Source: Pseudomonadota bacterium (GTDB taxonomy: Bacteria > Desulfobacterota > Desulfobulbia > Desulfobulbales > CALZHT01). From it: 42,342 nucleotides of DNA. The notes below the pieces were generated by a model. The model had not been told where the DNA came from, ran no database searches, and saw only the letters and a program-made list of their open reading frames with translations. The translations under genes were made by a program, and so were the position numbers. Location of the stretch: positions 1-42,342 of the forward strand of contig JAHJJF010000018.1 in assembly GCA_018823135.1 (NCBI GenBank). Reading direction: 5' to 3'. Below are positions 33,396 to 42,224 of this stretch, piece by piece (position 1 is the stretch's first letter; each line of letters begins with the position of its first letter).

Positions 33396-34148
33396 ATGAA
33401 ATATATTGTATACATCAGTTTTATATTATTATTTATATGCACTGCTTCTCTCCTGCTCAGGAATAATTGGTTTACAGAAAAAAAAGAAATTGTCGAACCA
33501 GCTTTGATCATAAATAATAAAATTATATCAATGGCTGAATACAAAAAAATTCAAAACCTGCAGTCTAAAACTACTGCTGACACAGATTATTTCATCAATT
33601 CTCTTATTACCAGGCAGCTTTTAATCCAGGAAGCACAGAAGGAGGGAATTGATCAAGAGGAATACTTTCGGCTTTCATTAAAAAATTACTATGAACAATC
33701 ACTGATAAAAACTCTGATAAACAGAAAGATGGAATCGATCTCCGTTGATGTCACCGAAGATGAAATAGGTAAATACTTATCGCTCATTGGATCAACAATC
33801 AATTTAACCGAATACCGTTTCAACAATAAAAAAGAAGCAGTAAACGGTTCTTACGAAAACGGCGCCCGGCTCGACCTGCAATTTAACAATTTATCAAACG
33901 AACTCAAATATATGGTCGTGATCACAGAAGAAGGCAGCATGACCACTCCGCTCAAATCAGGCGACTTCTTCATCGTTTACCGGGTTGAATCAATAACCGG
34001 TCCAAAAACAATTCCCTCGCAAGCGCCATCAAACCAAGAAATTAAAGCAATTCTCACCAAGAACAAAAAAACCAGTGCAATTAATACATGGACTTCTTTA
34101 TTGGAAAGTGAAGCTTCCATTCAAAATTTCATTACAAAAAAAGATTAG
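33396..34148 (+). CDS. Membrane-anchored SurA/PpiC-like periplasmic protein
   Basis: The 250-residue protein has an N-terminal membrane anchor (residues about 3-22). It is followed by a SurA_N-like helical region (ALIINNKIISMAEYKKIQNL, INSLITRQLLIQEAQKEGID). A shorter C-terminal region could be a degenerate parvulin domain (TTPLKSGDFFIVYRVESI). I see no intact parvulin active site, so a chaperone role is more likely than isomerase activity. It is the first of three same-strand genes of unknown function between the carbonic anhydrase and hypA. The next frame overlaps its 3' end only if an upstream start is used. Confidence 0.65.
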   Translation: MKYIVYISFILLFICTASLLLRNNWFTEKKEIVEPALIINNKIISMAEYKKIQNLQSKTTADTDYFINSLITRQLLIQEAQKEGIDQEEYFRLSLKNYYEQSLIKTLINRKMESISVDVTEDEIGKYLSLIGSTINLTEYRFNNKKEAVNGSYENGARLDLQFNNLSNELKYMVVITEEGSMTTPLKSGDFFIVYRVESITGPKTIPSQAPSNQEIKAILTKNKKTSAINTWTSLLESEASIQNFITKKD

Positions 34149-34263
34149 TAAACTCCGAGAGATTCTTCTGCACTTTTCATCATGCGCCGGAAAGAAAAAA
34201 AATAAACAGCCCCTTTTTTCCTCAACCAAAACTTACGGGATCGTAAAAGTGAAACACCACTAC

Positions 34264-34851
34264 ATGAGAAGAAATTATTTCATCAAGAAGAACCTTCAGG
34301 GAAAATACATTTTCAGTTATTTCATTTTCTTTTTGATCGGCTGCGGCGGCCTGGCGGCAATTCTAGCCCTCTCCATCCCTGATTCCATGACAATCACCTA
34401 TGACAACAACGATCTGCAGATGGGCAATACCTCAATATTTTTCATTAAAAGCCTGCTGAGTACCCACTGGATTACAATACTTTCCGGAGGGCTTGCAATC
34501 GTTGTTGGCGCCTTGATCATAACCCACAGAGTTGCCGGACCGCTTTACAAGATTGAAGCGCTGTATGATTTGATGCTTGAAGGCAATTTGTCAGAGGGAA
34601 TCAGTTTCCGGAAAAATGATGAAGGGCATGAACTGGCCGACAAAATTACCCGCTTTAATTTCCTGATCGCAGAAAAGATTTCCAACGTGCAGGACTATTC
34701 TGACGAAATTACCGCCTCACTTAATGCACTCGCGAACTCACAGGAGTCATTGCCGGATTCAAGCAATTTCCAGGCTGAAATCCAAAAAATCACCGAATTA
34801 AATACGCAGATCAGTGATTCCGTCTCATTGTTCACTGTGAATAAACCGTGA
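34264..34851 (+). CDS. HAMP-only membrane protein
   Basis: About 195 residues from the ATG at 34264. GTG 34249 is an alternative, and the open frame runs back to 34075 but that part overlaps the previous gene and looks non-coding. Two membrane spans (about residues 15-37 and 67-90) bracket a short periplasmic loop. A HAMP-like segment follows (RVAGPLYKIEALYDLMLEGNLSEGISFRKNDEG), and the protein ends after a further helix without a kinase, receiver or MCP output domain. HAMP domains relay conformational signals, so this may work with a separate partner. Its neighbours are a SurA-like and a HExxH protein. Confidence 0.65.
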   Translation: MRRNYFIKKNLQGKYIFSYFIFFLIGCGGLAAILALSIPDSMTITYDNNDLQMGNTSIFFIKSLLSTHWITILSGGLAIVVGALIITHRVAGPLYKIEALYDLMLEGNLSEGISFRKNDEGHELADKITRFNFLIAEKISNVQDYSDEITASLNALANSQESLPDSSNFQAEIQKITELNTQISDSVSLFTVNKP

Positions 34852-34894
34852 GCCCTTTTTCAAATCTCAACAGCATTAAACTTTCACAGTGAAC
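34830..34894 (+). promoter_or_regulatory. Inverted repeat enclosing the start codon of the HExxH gene
   Basis: GTTCACTGTGAA (34830-34841) and its exact complement TTCACAGTGAAC (34883-34894) could pair in the mRNA. The GTG start at 34889 lies within the stem. Confidence 0.35.
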
Positions 34895-35437
34895 ACTAAT
34901 ACCAAAACAGTTAATTCATATGCCGTCACCCTGGCAATACTGATTATTGTTTCCTGGGCACATCCCTGTCACGCAGAGGAAATCCGATCCAGATTCACAA
35001 CTATCGATTTTGGTGACGAAATCACGCTCCAGGAACTCAACCGGAATCTGTTAATCGACAATCTGGAATACATGCTGAAAAACAAGACTTCGCTGACGAT
35101 TTCCGAAGAGGTGGCTGATAAACTGGATGTAATTGTCGAAAAGGTTGAGGAGGTCTTGGAAATGTTTCCGGAAAACCTTCAATTCAAGGTTGTACTCTTA
35201 CCGACCAGTCTGGATGTTCAGAATCTGCACAGGGAAAAATACGGGAGAAAAGTCCCTTATATCGCGTTCTACGCCCCTCGCGACAACACCGTTTATATAT
35301 CGACCCAGGATGCATCTCTTGCAGTTATTACCCACGAGATCGCCCATGTGGTCTTGACCCACTATCTTGAAGTATCACCCTCTTCAAAAATCCACGAAGT
35401 TCTCGCCCAGTATGCCGAACAGCATATTGTTCAGTAA
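34889..35437 (+). CDS. Small exported putative zinc metalloprotease (HExxH)
   Basis: The 182-residue protein starts with GTG; no in-frame ATG is close. It has a signal peptide (residues about 8-29, ending CHA). H149-E150-H153 in THEIAHVVLTHY is a zincin HExxH motif, and E170 in KIHEVLAQYAEQH could be the third ligand. I do not recognise the family further. The start codon lies inside the right arm of a 12-bp inverted repeat (34830-34841 and 34883-34894) that could hide it in the message. It is the third gene of the SurA-like/HAMP/HExxH set, 48 nt before hypA. Confidence 0.65.
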   Translation: MNTNTKTVNSYAVTLAILIIVSWAHPCHAEEIRSRFTTIDFGDEITLQELNRNLLIDNLEYMLKNKTSLTISEEVADKLDVIVEKVEEVLEMFPENLQFKVVLLPTSLDVQNLHREKYGRKVPYIAFYAPRDNTVYISTQDASLAVITHEIAHVVLTHYLEVSPSSKIHEVLAQYAEQHIVQ

Positions 35438-35485
35438 TTGAAGCTCCCCTTCCAGCACTAAACAAAATAATGTAGAATAGCGCAT

Positions 35486-35830
35486 ATGCATGAAATGTCA
35501 CTGGCGATGAATATCGTTGAAATCGCCACCCAAAATGGGCTGGCGGAAAATGCCGGAAAAATAAACATGGTTGAGCTTGAAATCGGCAGCCTTGCCGGTG
35601 TAATGGTTGAAGCGCTCACCTTCTGTTTTGAAGCGGCGACAAAAGGGACCCTTGCTGAAGGTGCAGCGCTTCAGATCAATGATGTACAGGCCAAGGCAAA
35701 GTGCACAAAATGCGGAACATTATTTTTTATCCAATCCCATTTTGATGATTGTCCGGACTGCGGCAACCCTGCCGCCGAGATAATCCAGGGAATGGATTTA
35801 AAAATTATTTCAATCACGGTTGATGAATAA
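35486..35830 (+). CDS. hypA: Hydrogenase nickel-incorporation protein HypA
   Basis: The 114-residue protein starts [12 protein letters not shown], with the nickel-binding His2. It contains two CxxC zinc-binding pairs (CTKCG and CPDCG). HypA delivers nickel, with HypB, to the hydrogenase large subunit. Its stop overlaps the hypB start, so the two are translationally coupled. No strong ribosome-binding site is visible. Its likely client is the hydrogenase encoded at 27.8-31.9 kb. Confidence 0.95.
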   Translation: MHEMSLAMNIVEIATQNGLAENAGKINMVELEIGSLAGVMVEALTFCFEAATKGTLAEGAALQINDVQAKAKCTKCGTLFFIQSHFDDCPDCGNPAAEIIQGMDLKIISITVDE

Positions 35831-36617
35831 AAAAATTAGCTCATTTACCCAAATCATTTCTCCGATAAAGGCGAAACCTGTTATGTGCGACACATGCGGC
35901 TGCAGTCACTCAAAAATTTCTCTCACCGTCAAAGCACCCGGCGCAAAATCCATACATGATCATTATCATTCGCCCCAGAAGAAAATTGAAATCCAAGAGG
36001 ATGTTCTTTCCAAAAACAATCTCCTGGCCCAGGAGAACCGGCGATTTCTTAAAAATAAAAACATCAGGACCTTTAATCTCGTAAGTTCGCCGGGATCAGG
36101 CAAAACAACCCTTCTTGAAAAAACAATTATTGCCCTTAAAAAAAATCTCTCGATTGCAGTGATCGAAGGCGATCAGCAGACATTCCGTGATGCGGAACGC
36201 ATAGAAGCCACAGGAGTCCCTGCGGTGCAGATCAATACAGGAACCGGTTGTCATCTTGATGCGGAGATGATTGCCAGAGCATTGCAAAGCCTTCCGCTGC
36301 AAGACAACTCCCTGCTGTTTATTGAAAATGTCGGAAATCTCGTGTGCCCGGCGATGTTCGACCTTGGCGAGGATGCCAAGATCGTCATCATCAGTGTCAC
36401 TGAGGGCGATGACAAACCCCTGAAATATCCAGGCATGTTTCATGCCGCAGATATCTGCGTCATCACCAAGACCGATCTTTCACCCTATGTTGATTTTGAG
36501 ATTGCGGCGTGCAAGGAAAATGCCCTGGCCGTCAATCCCCGCTTGAAATTCTTCATCCTCTCCGCCAAAACCGGTGAAGGCATGGGTGAATGGCTGGACT
36601 GGCTAAGCCATCGATAA
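35823..36617 (+). CDS. hypB: Hydrogenase nickel-incorporation GTPase HypB
   Basis: The 264-residue GTPase has the N-terminal metal-binding CDTCGC motif (about residues 22-27), only a few linker histidines (HDHYH), and the P-loop [30 protein letters not shown] and ENVGNLVCP (nucleotide-dependent metal site) follow, then ITKTDL. It powers nickel insertion. The ATG at 35823 overlaps the hypA stop; ATG 35883, giving MCDTCGC, is a plausible shorter start. The gene ends 6 nt before the convergent lipoprotein gene. Confidence 0.95.
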   Translation: MNKKISSFTQIISPIKAKPVMCDTCGCSHSKISLTVKAPGAKSIHDHYHSPQKKIEIQEDVLSKNNLLAQENRRFLKNKNIRTFNLVSSPGSGKTTLLEKTIIALKKNLSIAVIEGDQQTFRDAERIEATGVPAVQINTGTGCHLDAEMIARALQSLPLQDNSLLFIENVGNLVCPAMFDLGEDAKIVIISVTEGDDKPLKYPGMFHAADICVITKTDLSPYVDFEIAACKENALAVNPRLKFFILSAKTGEGMGEWLDWLSHR

Positions 36618-36622
36618 AAAAA

Positions 36623-37207
36623 TCACTGGCCGCGACGACTTTTGGAGAGGTTCACATCAATCTCTTTCATTTTCGCCAGGGCTTCGCTGACCTGTTGGAG
36701 TTGCGATTCGAGGGCTTCAATCTGCAATTTTTTGTCCGCGAGTTCAGCTGATATATTATTGTTTCCCAAAAGAAGTTGGCGGTTTTCGGCGACCAGTAGA
36801 CCGTTTTCCTTTTGCGCCTGCGCCATTTCTTTCTGAAGTTCAAGTATCTGCTCAACCAAGCCCAAAGAGTGAGCCACCCGTTCCTGCTCTGCAGCCGACA
36901 CATCTGAATTGAGAATTTTCCTGTACCAGGCAAAAGCCTTCTGGATATCCATCTCAGGATTATTAAAATTGCTGTATAGAGCCGCGGTTTTGAGGGACGC
37001 GGTCAAGGCGATTTTTGTGGATGGATATTTCTGGGTAAGAGCGAGATACTCCTGGGTTGCTTCAGGAAATTTCCTTTCATCTTCAAGACGTTGCGCACGT
37101 TCGAATTCAAGTCCCGCTAATCTTTTTTCTTCAAAACTCTGGAGAATCGGCGCGCATCCACCGAAAATGAGAAATAACACAATGATACAAGAACAAAGCT
37201 TAATCAT
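36623..37207 (-). CDS. Coiled-coil lipoprotein next to a sensor kinase (QseG-like position)
   Basis: The 194-residue protein has a lipoprotein signal (IIVLFLIFGGC, cysteine 18). A TPR-like helical part (ERAQRLEDERKFPEATQEYLALTQKYPSTK) is followed by a long coiled coil (residues about 115-185). Its start overlaps the end of the histidine-kinase gene by 8 nt. A kinase followed by a coiled-coil lipoprotein recalls the enterobacterial QseE/GlrK-QseG pair, where the lipoprotein tunes the kinase. Sequence homology to QseG is not established. Confidence 0.7.
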   Translation of the reverse strand: MIKLCSCIIVLFLIFGGCAPILQSFEEKRLAGLEFERAQRLEDERKFPEATQEYLALTQKYPSTKIALTASLKTAALYSNFNNPEMDIQKAFAWYRKILNSDVSAAEQERVAHSLGLVEQILELQKEMAQAQKENGLLVAENRQLLLGNNNISAELADKKLQIEALESQLQQVSEALAKMKEIDVNLSKSRRGQ

Positions 37208-38696
37208 AGACCAGTTTCCCGTCTGCCGGGGCTGGCAATTGATTCAATGAAGCAGACTGAGGGTCCCAGGGAAGCTCAACAGTAAACACCGAGCCCTTGC
37301 CTTCCAGACTTTCAACCCTGACATTGCCGCCGTGCCCCTCGACAAAGGCCTTGACCATTGCCAGACCCAGACCGGTCCCCATGACCTTTTTATGCGCCTT
37401 ATTCCTGACCCGATAAAACTTGGTAAAAACATGTTCAAACGCTTCAGCGGGAATACCGACGCCCTGATCCCGGACCTGTATTTCCAGAAAAAAACCTTTA
37501 GACGCAACGTCAACATGCACCGCTCCTCCCGCAAGGGAGTATTTTACCGCATTGCTCAAAAGGTTTCGCAAAACGATGCAGATCTTGTCCGGGTCAACCT
37601 TGATTTTCGGCAGATTCTGCGCGACGGAATAATTCAGGGCAATTTCGTTTCGCTCAGCAACTATCTTCATTTCATGGACAATCTCCCGGACCAGATCACC
37701 CAGGTCAAGGGATTTCAATGAATAGGTCATCATGCCCGCTTCGACTTTGGCGATATCAAGATACTGATCACTGAAAGCGGCGATCATATTGGTGGAATCC
37801 CGGATTGAAGTAAGAAGATTCTGCTGTTTACTATTGATCTCGCCGAGTCGTTGGCCTTCAAGAATTTCATTCGCAGTCAGGATAGTCTGAAGCGGCGTCC
37901 GCAGTTCATGGGAAATCTGCTGCATCATCTCGGCTTTGAGTTCGTTTGATTTCATAAGCCGTTCACCCATTTCATTAAACGCCCGGGCAAGCAATTCAGT
38001 CTCATCGCCGGTGTCGACGATTACCGGATCAAACCGGCCTTGAGTGATTTTCGCCGTGCCTCGGATCAGCTTGGCAATCGGCCTTGTGATGGTCCGGGCG
38101 ATAAGCAGGGCGATAACCGTCGCTCCGACAAAGGAAAAAATGACCAGGAACAAAGCCACATGCGACGACCTACGGGTAGTGGACTCAACCCTGGCCATGG
38201 CATCGCCGATTGTAAGCTGGTTCAAACTGATCAGGTGATCCAGCGTCCGGTGTTGAAGTCCAAGTGCCTTCAGCCAGTTATCTACAGCCTGGATGGTCCC
38301 GACGCTGCCGGGATTCTGCCGCATGGAACTGAATTCCATGACAAAATACTCATGGGTGGAACCGATATTGTTCACCAGGGATTGCATGGCCGGGTCTGCC
38401 TGCGCATTCCGCAAGGCCCGGATATTCCGAGCGAAACGGCCGGACACCTCAAAAAACAGATCATAATAGGCCTGGTCTTTTGAAATAAGATATTTCTGAA
38501 GATAGCCTTCCTCGTCAAAAAGATCGATCTGCAGCTGCTTGGCAAGATCAATACTTCTGACATTGGAAGACAGGGTGACTTTGGCGGAATCGGAAACACT
38601 TTCAAGGGCGATGAGAATATAGGCGCTTGAAATAACCATGATCCCGATAATGCTAGCAAAACCGAGCATGAGTTTTTGATAAATTGTCAGCTTCAT
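37200..38696 (-). CDS. Membrane sensor histidine kinase (HAMP-HisKA-HATPase)
   Basis: The 498-residue kinase has membrane spans at about 11-31 and 180-200 enclosing a helical periplasmic sensor. A HAMP domain (RTITRPIAKLIRGTAKITQG) is followed by HisKA with the phospho-acceptor H263 (ISHELRTPLQT). The ATPase domain has the N box (NLLSNAVKYS), G1 box (DQGVGIP) and G2 box (GTGLGLAM). The ribosome-binding site (GGAAGAGAG) is good. It lies between a receiver protein upstream and a lipoprotein downstream on the same strand. The module interrupts the hyp genes in the opposite orientation. Confidence 0.93.
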   Translation of the reverse strand: MKLTIYQKLMLGFASIIGIMVISSAYILIALESVSDSAKVTLSSNVRSIDLAKQLQIDLFDEEGYLQKYLISKDQAYYDLFFEVSGRFARNIRALRNAQADPAMQSLVNNIGSTHEYFVMEFSSMRQNPGSVGTIQAVDNWLKALGLQHRTLDHLISLNQLTIGDAMARVESTTRRSSHVALFLVIFSFVGATVIALLIARTITRPIAKLIRGTAKITQGRFDPVIVDTGDETELLARAFNEMGERLMKSNELKAEMMQQISHELRTPLQTILTANEILEGQRLGEINSKQQNLLTSIRDSTNMIAAFSDQYLDIAKVEAGMMTYSLKSLDLGDLVREIVHEMKIVAERNEIALNYSVAQNLPKIKVDPDKICIVLRNLLSNAVKYSLAGGAVHVDVASKGFFLEIQVRDQGVGIPAEAFEHVFTKFYRVRNKAHKKVMGTGLGLAMVKAFVEGHGGNVRVESLEGKGSVFTVELPWDPQSASLNQLPAPADGKLVYD

Positions 38697-38714
38697 CTCT
38701 CTTCCCGATATTCG

Positions 38715-39080
38715 TCAGAAACCGTAATCCTGGATAGCGTCAAACAATTCCTTCTGGGTAAAAGGCTTTTTGAGAATATGTTCCACCCCGAGCTTATCGG
38801 CAACCGTCAGATAACGGTCCGCATCAATGGCTGCACCTCCCGACATGGCAATGATCTTTGCATCCGGATACTCCTGCAGCAGATCATTAATCATTGAAAG
38901 ACCGGTCTTGTTGGGCATTACCATATCGGTTATGACCAGCTCCGTTTGCAGCTCGCGGTACTTATCAATCCCCTGCTGGCCGTCATCAGCCTCGATGACT
39001 TCAAAGCCTGCAAACTCAAGGAGAAGCTTGATCATGCCGCGCATGGTTGGATCATCATCAATCAACAAAACTTTCTTCAT
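38715..39080 (-). CDS. Single-domain response regulator (CheY-like receiver)
   Basis: The 121-residue receiver domain has acidic residues D8-D10, phospho-acceptor D52 (VITDMVMP), a conserved serine in IIAMSGG and the lysine in ILKKPFT. There is no DNA-binding or other output domain, so it must act through another protein. The ATG at 39080 was chosen because it gives MKKVLLIDDD; the frame also has a TTG start at 39095. It is 18 nt upstream of the kinase gene and almost certainly its partner. Confidence 0.92.
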   Translation of the reverse strand: MKKVLLIDDDPTMRGMIKLLLEFAGFEVIEADDGQQGIDKYRELQTELVITDMVMPNKTGLSMINDLLQEYPDAKIIAMSGGAAIDADRYLTVADKLGVEHILKKPFTQKELFDAIQDYGF

Positions 39081-39396
39081 CGTTAATACCTGCAAGCCCT
39101 TATCTGGAGGGCGGTAACTGCTTTTGACAGAGGATTATTCTCAAAAAGTACGCGCCTATAGACCTTAATCATTACTCCTTTGCCGGCAAATTTCAAGGGA
39201 AAGAAGCGTGAGAGGCTTTACTTAAAAATAACATCTCATTAAAAATCAGCATCAGCTTTACGGCAAAATAGACTAGAATACCCATCAGATTCTTATGAAA
39301 TAAGATGAAATATTCATGCACCAAGGTCTTCCCTTATATACACTTGAGACAAGAAATCAGAATTTACTAAAAAATCCCCCCTTTCGACAAAACCTT

Positions 39397-41670
39397 ATGC
39401 CCGCCAAAATTATCCGATGGAAAATTGCAATCAGCGGAATCGTCCAGGGTGTGGGCTTCCGCCCTTTCATCTATTGTAAGGCTGCAAAGCATAAAATCGC
39501 AGGATTTGTAGCAAACACCGCCAAAGGGGTGATAATCGAGGCGGAAGGGTCACTGAAAAATCTTGAATCATTTCAAACCGCGATTCAAACAAATTCCCCG
39601 CCTTTAGCGGAACTCAACGAAATTATAACGAAAACTATCGAACCGCAGGGAGACACGGCTTTTTCCATAGCCCTTTCATTTGCATCAACTGAGGCTTGCA
39701 CCCTGATACCCCCTGATATCACCCTGTGCAAAGATTGTCTTGAAGAACTTTTCAATCCTGAAGACCGACGGTATCTCTATCCCTTTATCAACTGCACCAA
39801 CTGCGGGCCCCGCTATACAATTATTAATAATATCCCCTATGATCGACCGTCAACAGCCATGGGGGATTTCATCATGTGCGACGATTGCCGGCAGGAATAC
39901 GATGATCCGAAAAATCGCCGTTTTCACGCCCAGCCCAATGCCTGTCCTGCATGCGGACCGCAATTGGCCCTGTGTTCTCCCGACTGCGAAGAAATAGCCA
40001 ATAGGACAGATGCCATCAGACAGACCCAACAATTCCTCAAACATGGAAAAGTCATCGCAATCAAGGGCCTTGGCGGTTTTCACCTGGCAGTAGACGCCCG
40101 AAACGATTCAGCGGTAAAACTTCTGCGGCAGCGGAAAAGACGTGAAGAAAAGCCCCTGGCAATCATGGCAAAAGATATTGAGACGGCCAGGTCAATCTGT
40201 GAACTGCATCCCATGGACGAGGCGCTCCTCATCTCTCCCCAGAGCCCCATCGTTCTGGCCCGCAAGAAGCTCGACAAGATACTTTCGGATTGCATTGCAC
40301 CGGGAAACGATCTCGTCGGCGTAATGCTGCCGTACACGCCTTTACATCATCTGCTCTTTGAGAATAATCTAGACTGCCTGGTTATGACCAGCGGCAATAT
40401 CAGCGAGGAACCCATCTGCATTGATAATGATGAGGCATTTCATCGGCTCAAGGAAATTGCCGATTATTTCCTTATCCATGACCGCGACATCTATCTGCGA
40501 AACGATGACTCCGTAGTCATCCACCTGCATGACCGGACCCGCATTATCAGACGAAGCCGGGGGTATGTGCCTGTTCCGGTTTTTATTAAAAACGCCGGCC
40601 CCACTGTTTTAGGGGTGGGCACGCATCTCAAAAACACCGTCTGCCTGTTGCGCGGCAAACACGCCTTGATGAGCCAGCATCTCGGCGATCTTGAAAATCT
40701 TCCTGCCTATGATTTTTTCACCAGGACAATCAACCATATGCAGACAATCTTTGATTGCACCCCGGAAATGATTATCCATGATCTCCACCCGGACTATCTT
40801 TCCAGCAGATGGGCCACAGAACAGGGCTGCAGACTGCTTGCAGTGCAGCATCATCACGCCCATCTTGCGGCGTGCCTTGCAGAAAACCTCCATGACGGCC
40901 CGGCTATCGGCATTATCATGGACGGCACCGGGTATAGCGCGGACGGCACAATCTGGGGGGGCGAGGTGCTGATCGGTGATTTCAAGGGATATAAGCGCTA
41001 TGCCCATTTTGAAGAAATGCCGCTTCCGGGCGGCGATATTGCCATCAAGGAACCCTGGCGCACGGCTGTGGCCTATCTTCACCAGGCACATGATACTCTG
41101 CCGGACCTGCCTTTTCTGGCCGGGCACGATATTGCGGCAATTTGCCAAATGCTTGAAAAAGATGTGAATTGTCCAAAGACCAGCAGTTGCGGGCGACTCT
41201 TTGACGCAGTGGCAACAATCTGCGGCGGCAAACCGATAATTCGCTATGAGGCCCAGGCAGCCATAGAATTCATGCAGGCCGGAAACGGCATTGCCGAAAA
41301 ATCCTTTGATTTTGAGTTCACGGCTCACGATGGAATACTTCATCTCCCGGTTCGTTCGATAATCAGATCAGTTACCGAGGCGGTCAGGAGCGGCCGGACA
41401 ATGTCGGAAATCAGCCGCCGTTTCCACAAAACCTTGATTGATCTTTTCACTGCGATTACCATCAGAGCAGCAAAAGATTCCGGGATTAAAACCGTGGCGT
41501 TGAGCGGCGGTGTTTTCCAGAATCAGATTTTATTCTGCGGACTGATCCCTGAACTTGAAAAATCAGGCTTTACAGTGCTTACCCATTCGTTGGTCCCCAC
41601 TAATGACGGATGCATCTCCCTTGGTCAGGCTGTTATCGGCAGAGAATATTTAAAGAGTGCTGAGGGGTGA
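39397..41670 (+). CDS. hypF: Carbamoyltransferase HypF
   Basis: HypF uses carbamoyl phosphate and ATP to make the carbamoyl group that becomes the cyanide ligand of the hydrogenase iron. The N-terminal acylphosphatase domain shows SGIVQGVGFRPF. Two zinc-finger pairs follow (CKDC...CTNC, CDDC...CPAC), then a YrdC-like domain (GLGGFHLAVDA, KPLAIMAK) and a Kae1-like domain (VQHHHAHLAACLAE, GTGYSADGTIWGGE, ALSGGVFQN). About 757 residues from ATG 39397, the normal size. The frame also has an ATG at 39316, which adds 27 residues unlike HypF. hypC follows after a 279-nt gap. Confidence 0.95.
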   Translation: MPAKIIRWKIAISGIVQGVGFRPFIYCKAAKHKIAGFVANTAKGVIIEAEGSLKNLESFQTAIQTNSPPLAELNEIITKTIEPQGDTAFSIALSFASTEACTLIPPDITLCKDCLEELFNPEDRRYLYPFINCTNCGPRYTIINNIPYDRPSTAMGDFIMCDDCRQEYDDPKNRRFHAQPNACPACGPQLALCSPDCEEIANRTDAIRQTQQFLKHGKVIAIKGLGGFHLAVDARNDSAVKLLRQRKRREEKPLAIMAKDIETARSICELHPMDEALLISPQSPIVLARKKLDKILSDCIAPGNDLVGVMLPYTPLHHLLFENNLDCLVMTSGNISEEPICIDNDEAFHRLKEIADYFLIHDRDIYLRNDDSVVIHLHDRTRIIRRSRGYVPVPVFIKNAGPTVLGVGTHLKNTVCLLRGKHALMSQHLGDLENLPAYDFFTRTINHMQTIFDCTPEMIIHDLHPDYLSSRWATEQGCRLLAVQHHHAHLAACLAENLHDGPAIGIIMDGTGYSADGTIWGGEVLIGDFKGYKRYAHFEEMPLPGGDIAIKEPWRTAVAYLHQAHDTLPDLPFLAGHDIAAICQMLEKDVNCPKTSSCGRLFDAVATICGGKPIIRYEAQAAIEFMQAGNGIAEKSFDFEFTAHDGILHLPVRSIIRSVTEAVRSGRTMSEISRRFHKTLIDLFTAITIRAAKDSGIKTVALSGGVFQNQILFCGLIPELEKSGFTVLTHSLVPTNDGCISLGQAVIGREYLKSAEG

Positions 41671-41773
41671 GGAGTGAGGAGTGAGGAAAAAATATAAAAC
41701 ACCTTTAAGCCTGTCACTATTTCTATTCAATGTCATGAAGTTAAGGGAATTTTCTCGAAACGAACCGCAGAAC

Positions 41774-41842
41774 ATCGAACAAGGAATATCGAATTTCGAA
41801 GTGTTTTCTTTTACTTCCTCAGTTCGAAATTCCTTGTTCGAT
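41774..41842. repeat. Inverted repeat between hypF and hypC
   Basis: ATCGAACAAGGAAT (41774-41787) and its exact complement (41829-41842) flank a short spacer with TTCGAA palindromes. The remainder of this 279-bp gap holds short GAGGAGT/TCACTATT-type simple repeats and no convincing gene. Confidence 0.7.
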
Positions 41843-41949
41843 ATTCAATATTCTCTTTTAAAATGAAACAAATCCTTAAATTAACGACATTCATTTACTA
41901 TTGACTCGTCACTATTTACTTATCACTATTCACTTAAGAGACTTTAAAA

Positions 41950-42222
41950 ATGTGTTTAGCCGTACCGGGAAAACTGGTTGAAATCTATGAAGAGGCAGGC
42001 CTGAAGATGGGCCGGATCGATTATTCCGGAACCTTTAATATGGCCTGCCTTGAATATGTGCCGGAAATTGAGGTTGGCCAATACACTGTGGTGCATGCCG
42101 GATTTGCGATCTCGGCAATTGACGAAGATGAGGCCCGAAAAACCCTTGAAATCTGGCAGGAACTCATTAAGGCAACCAAAGAGCAAGGCATAGATATATT
42201 TGCAGTGACGAGTGAGGAATGA
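41950..42222 (+). CDS. hypC: Hydrogenase assembly chaperone HypC
   Basis: The 90-residue HypC/HybG-family chaperone starts MCLAVPGKLVEI. The second-position cysteine is the essential iron-binding residue. The central segment (GRIDYSGTFNMACLEYVPEIEVGQYTVVHAGFAIS) is typical. HypC carries the Fe(CN)2CO unit between HypD and the large subunit. The length is normal. Ribosome binding is weak (GAGACT). The tandem heptamer begins 2 nt after the stop. Confidence 0.94.
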   Translation: MCLAVPGKLVEIYEEAGLKMGRIDYSGTFNMACLEYVPEIEVGQYTVVHAGFAISAIDEDEARKTLEIWQELIKATKEQGIDIFAVTSEE

Positions 42223-42224
42223 CA

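Noticed and set aside
40609-41343. A 244-codon open frame on the minus strand
   Set aside because: It is antisense to the Kae1-like domain of hypF, which has clear family motifs; treated as a shadow frame.
41681-41866. A 61-codon open frame between hypF and hypC
   Set aside because: It spans the inverted repeat and simple repeats, has no ribosome-binding site and no protein-like pattern.
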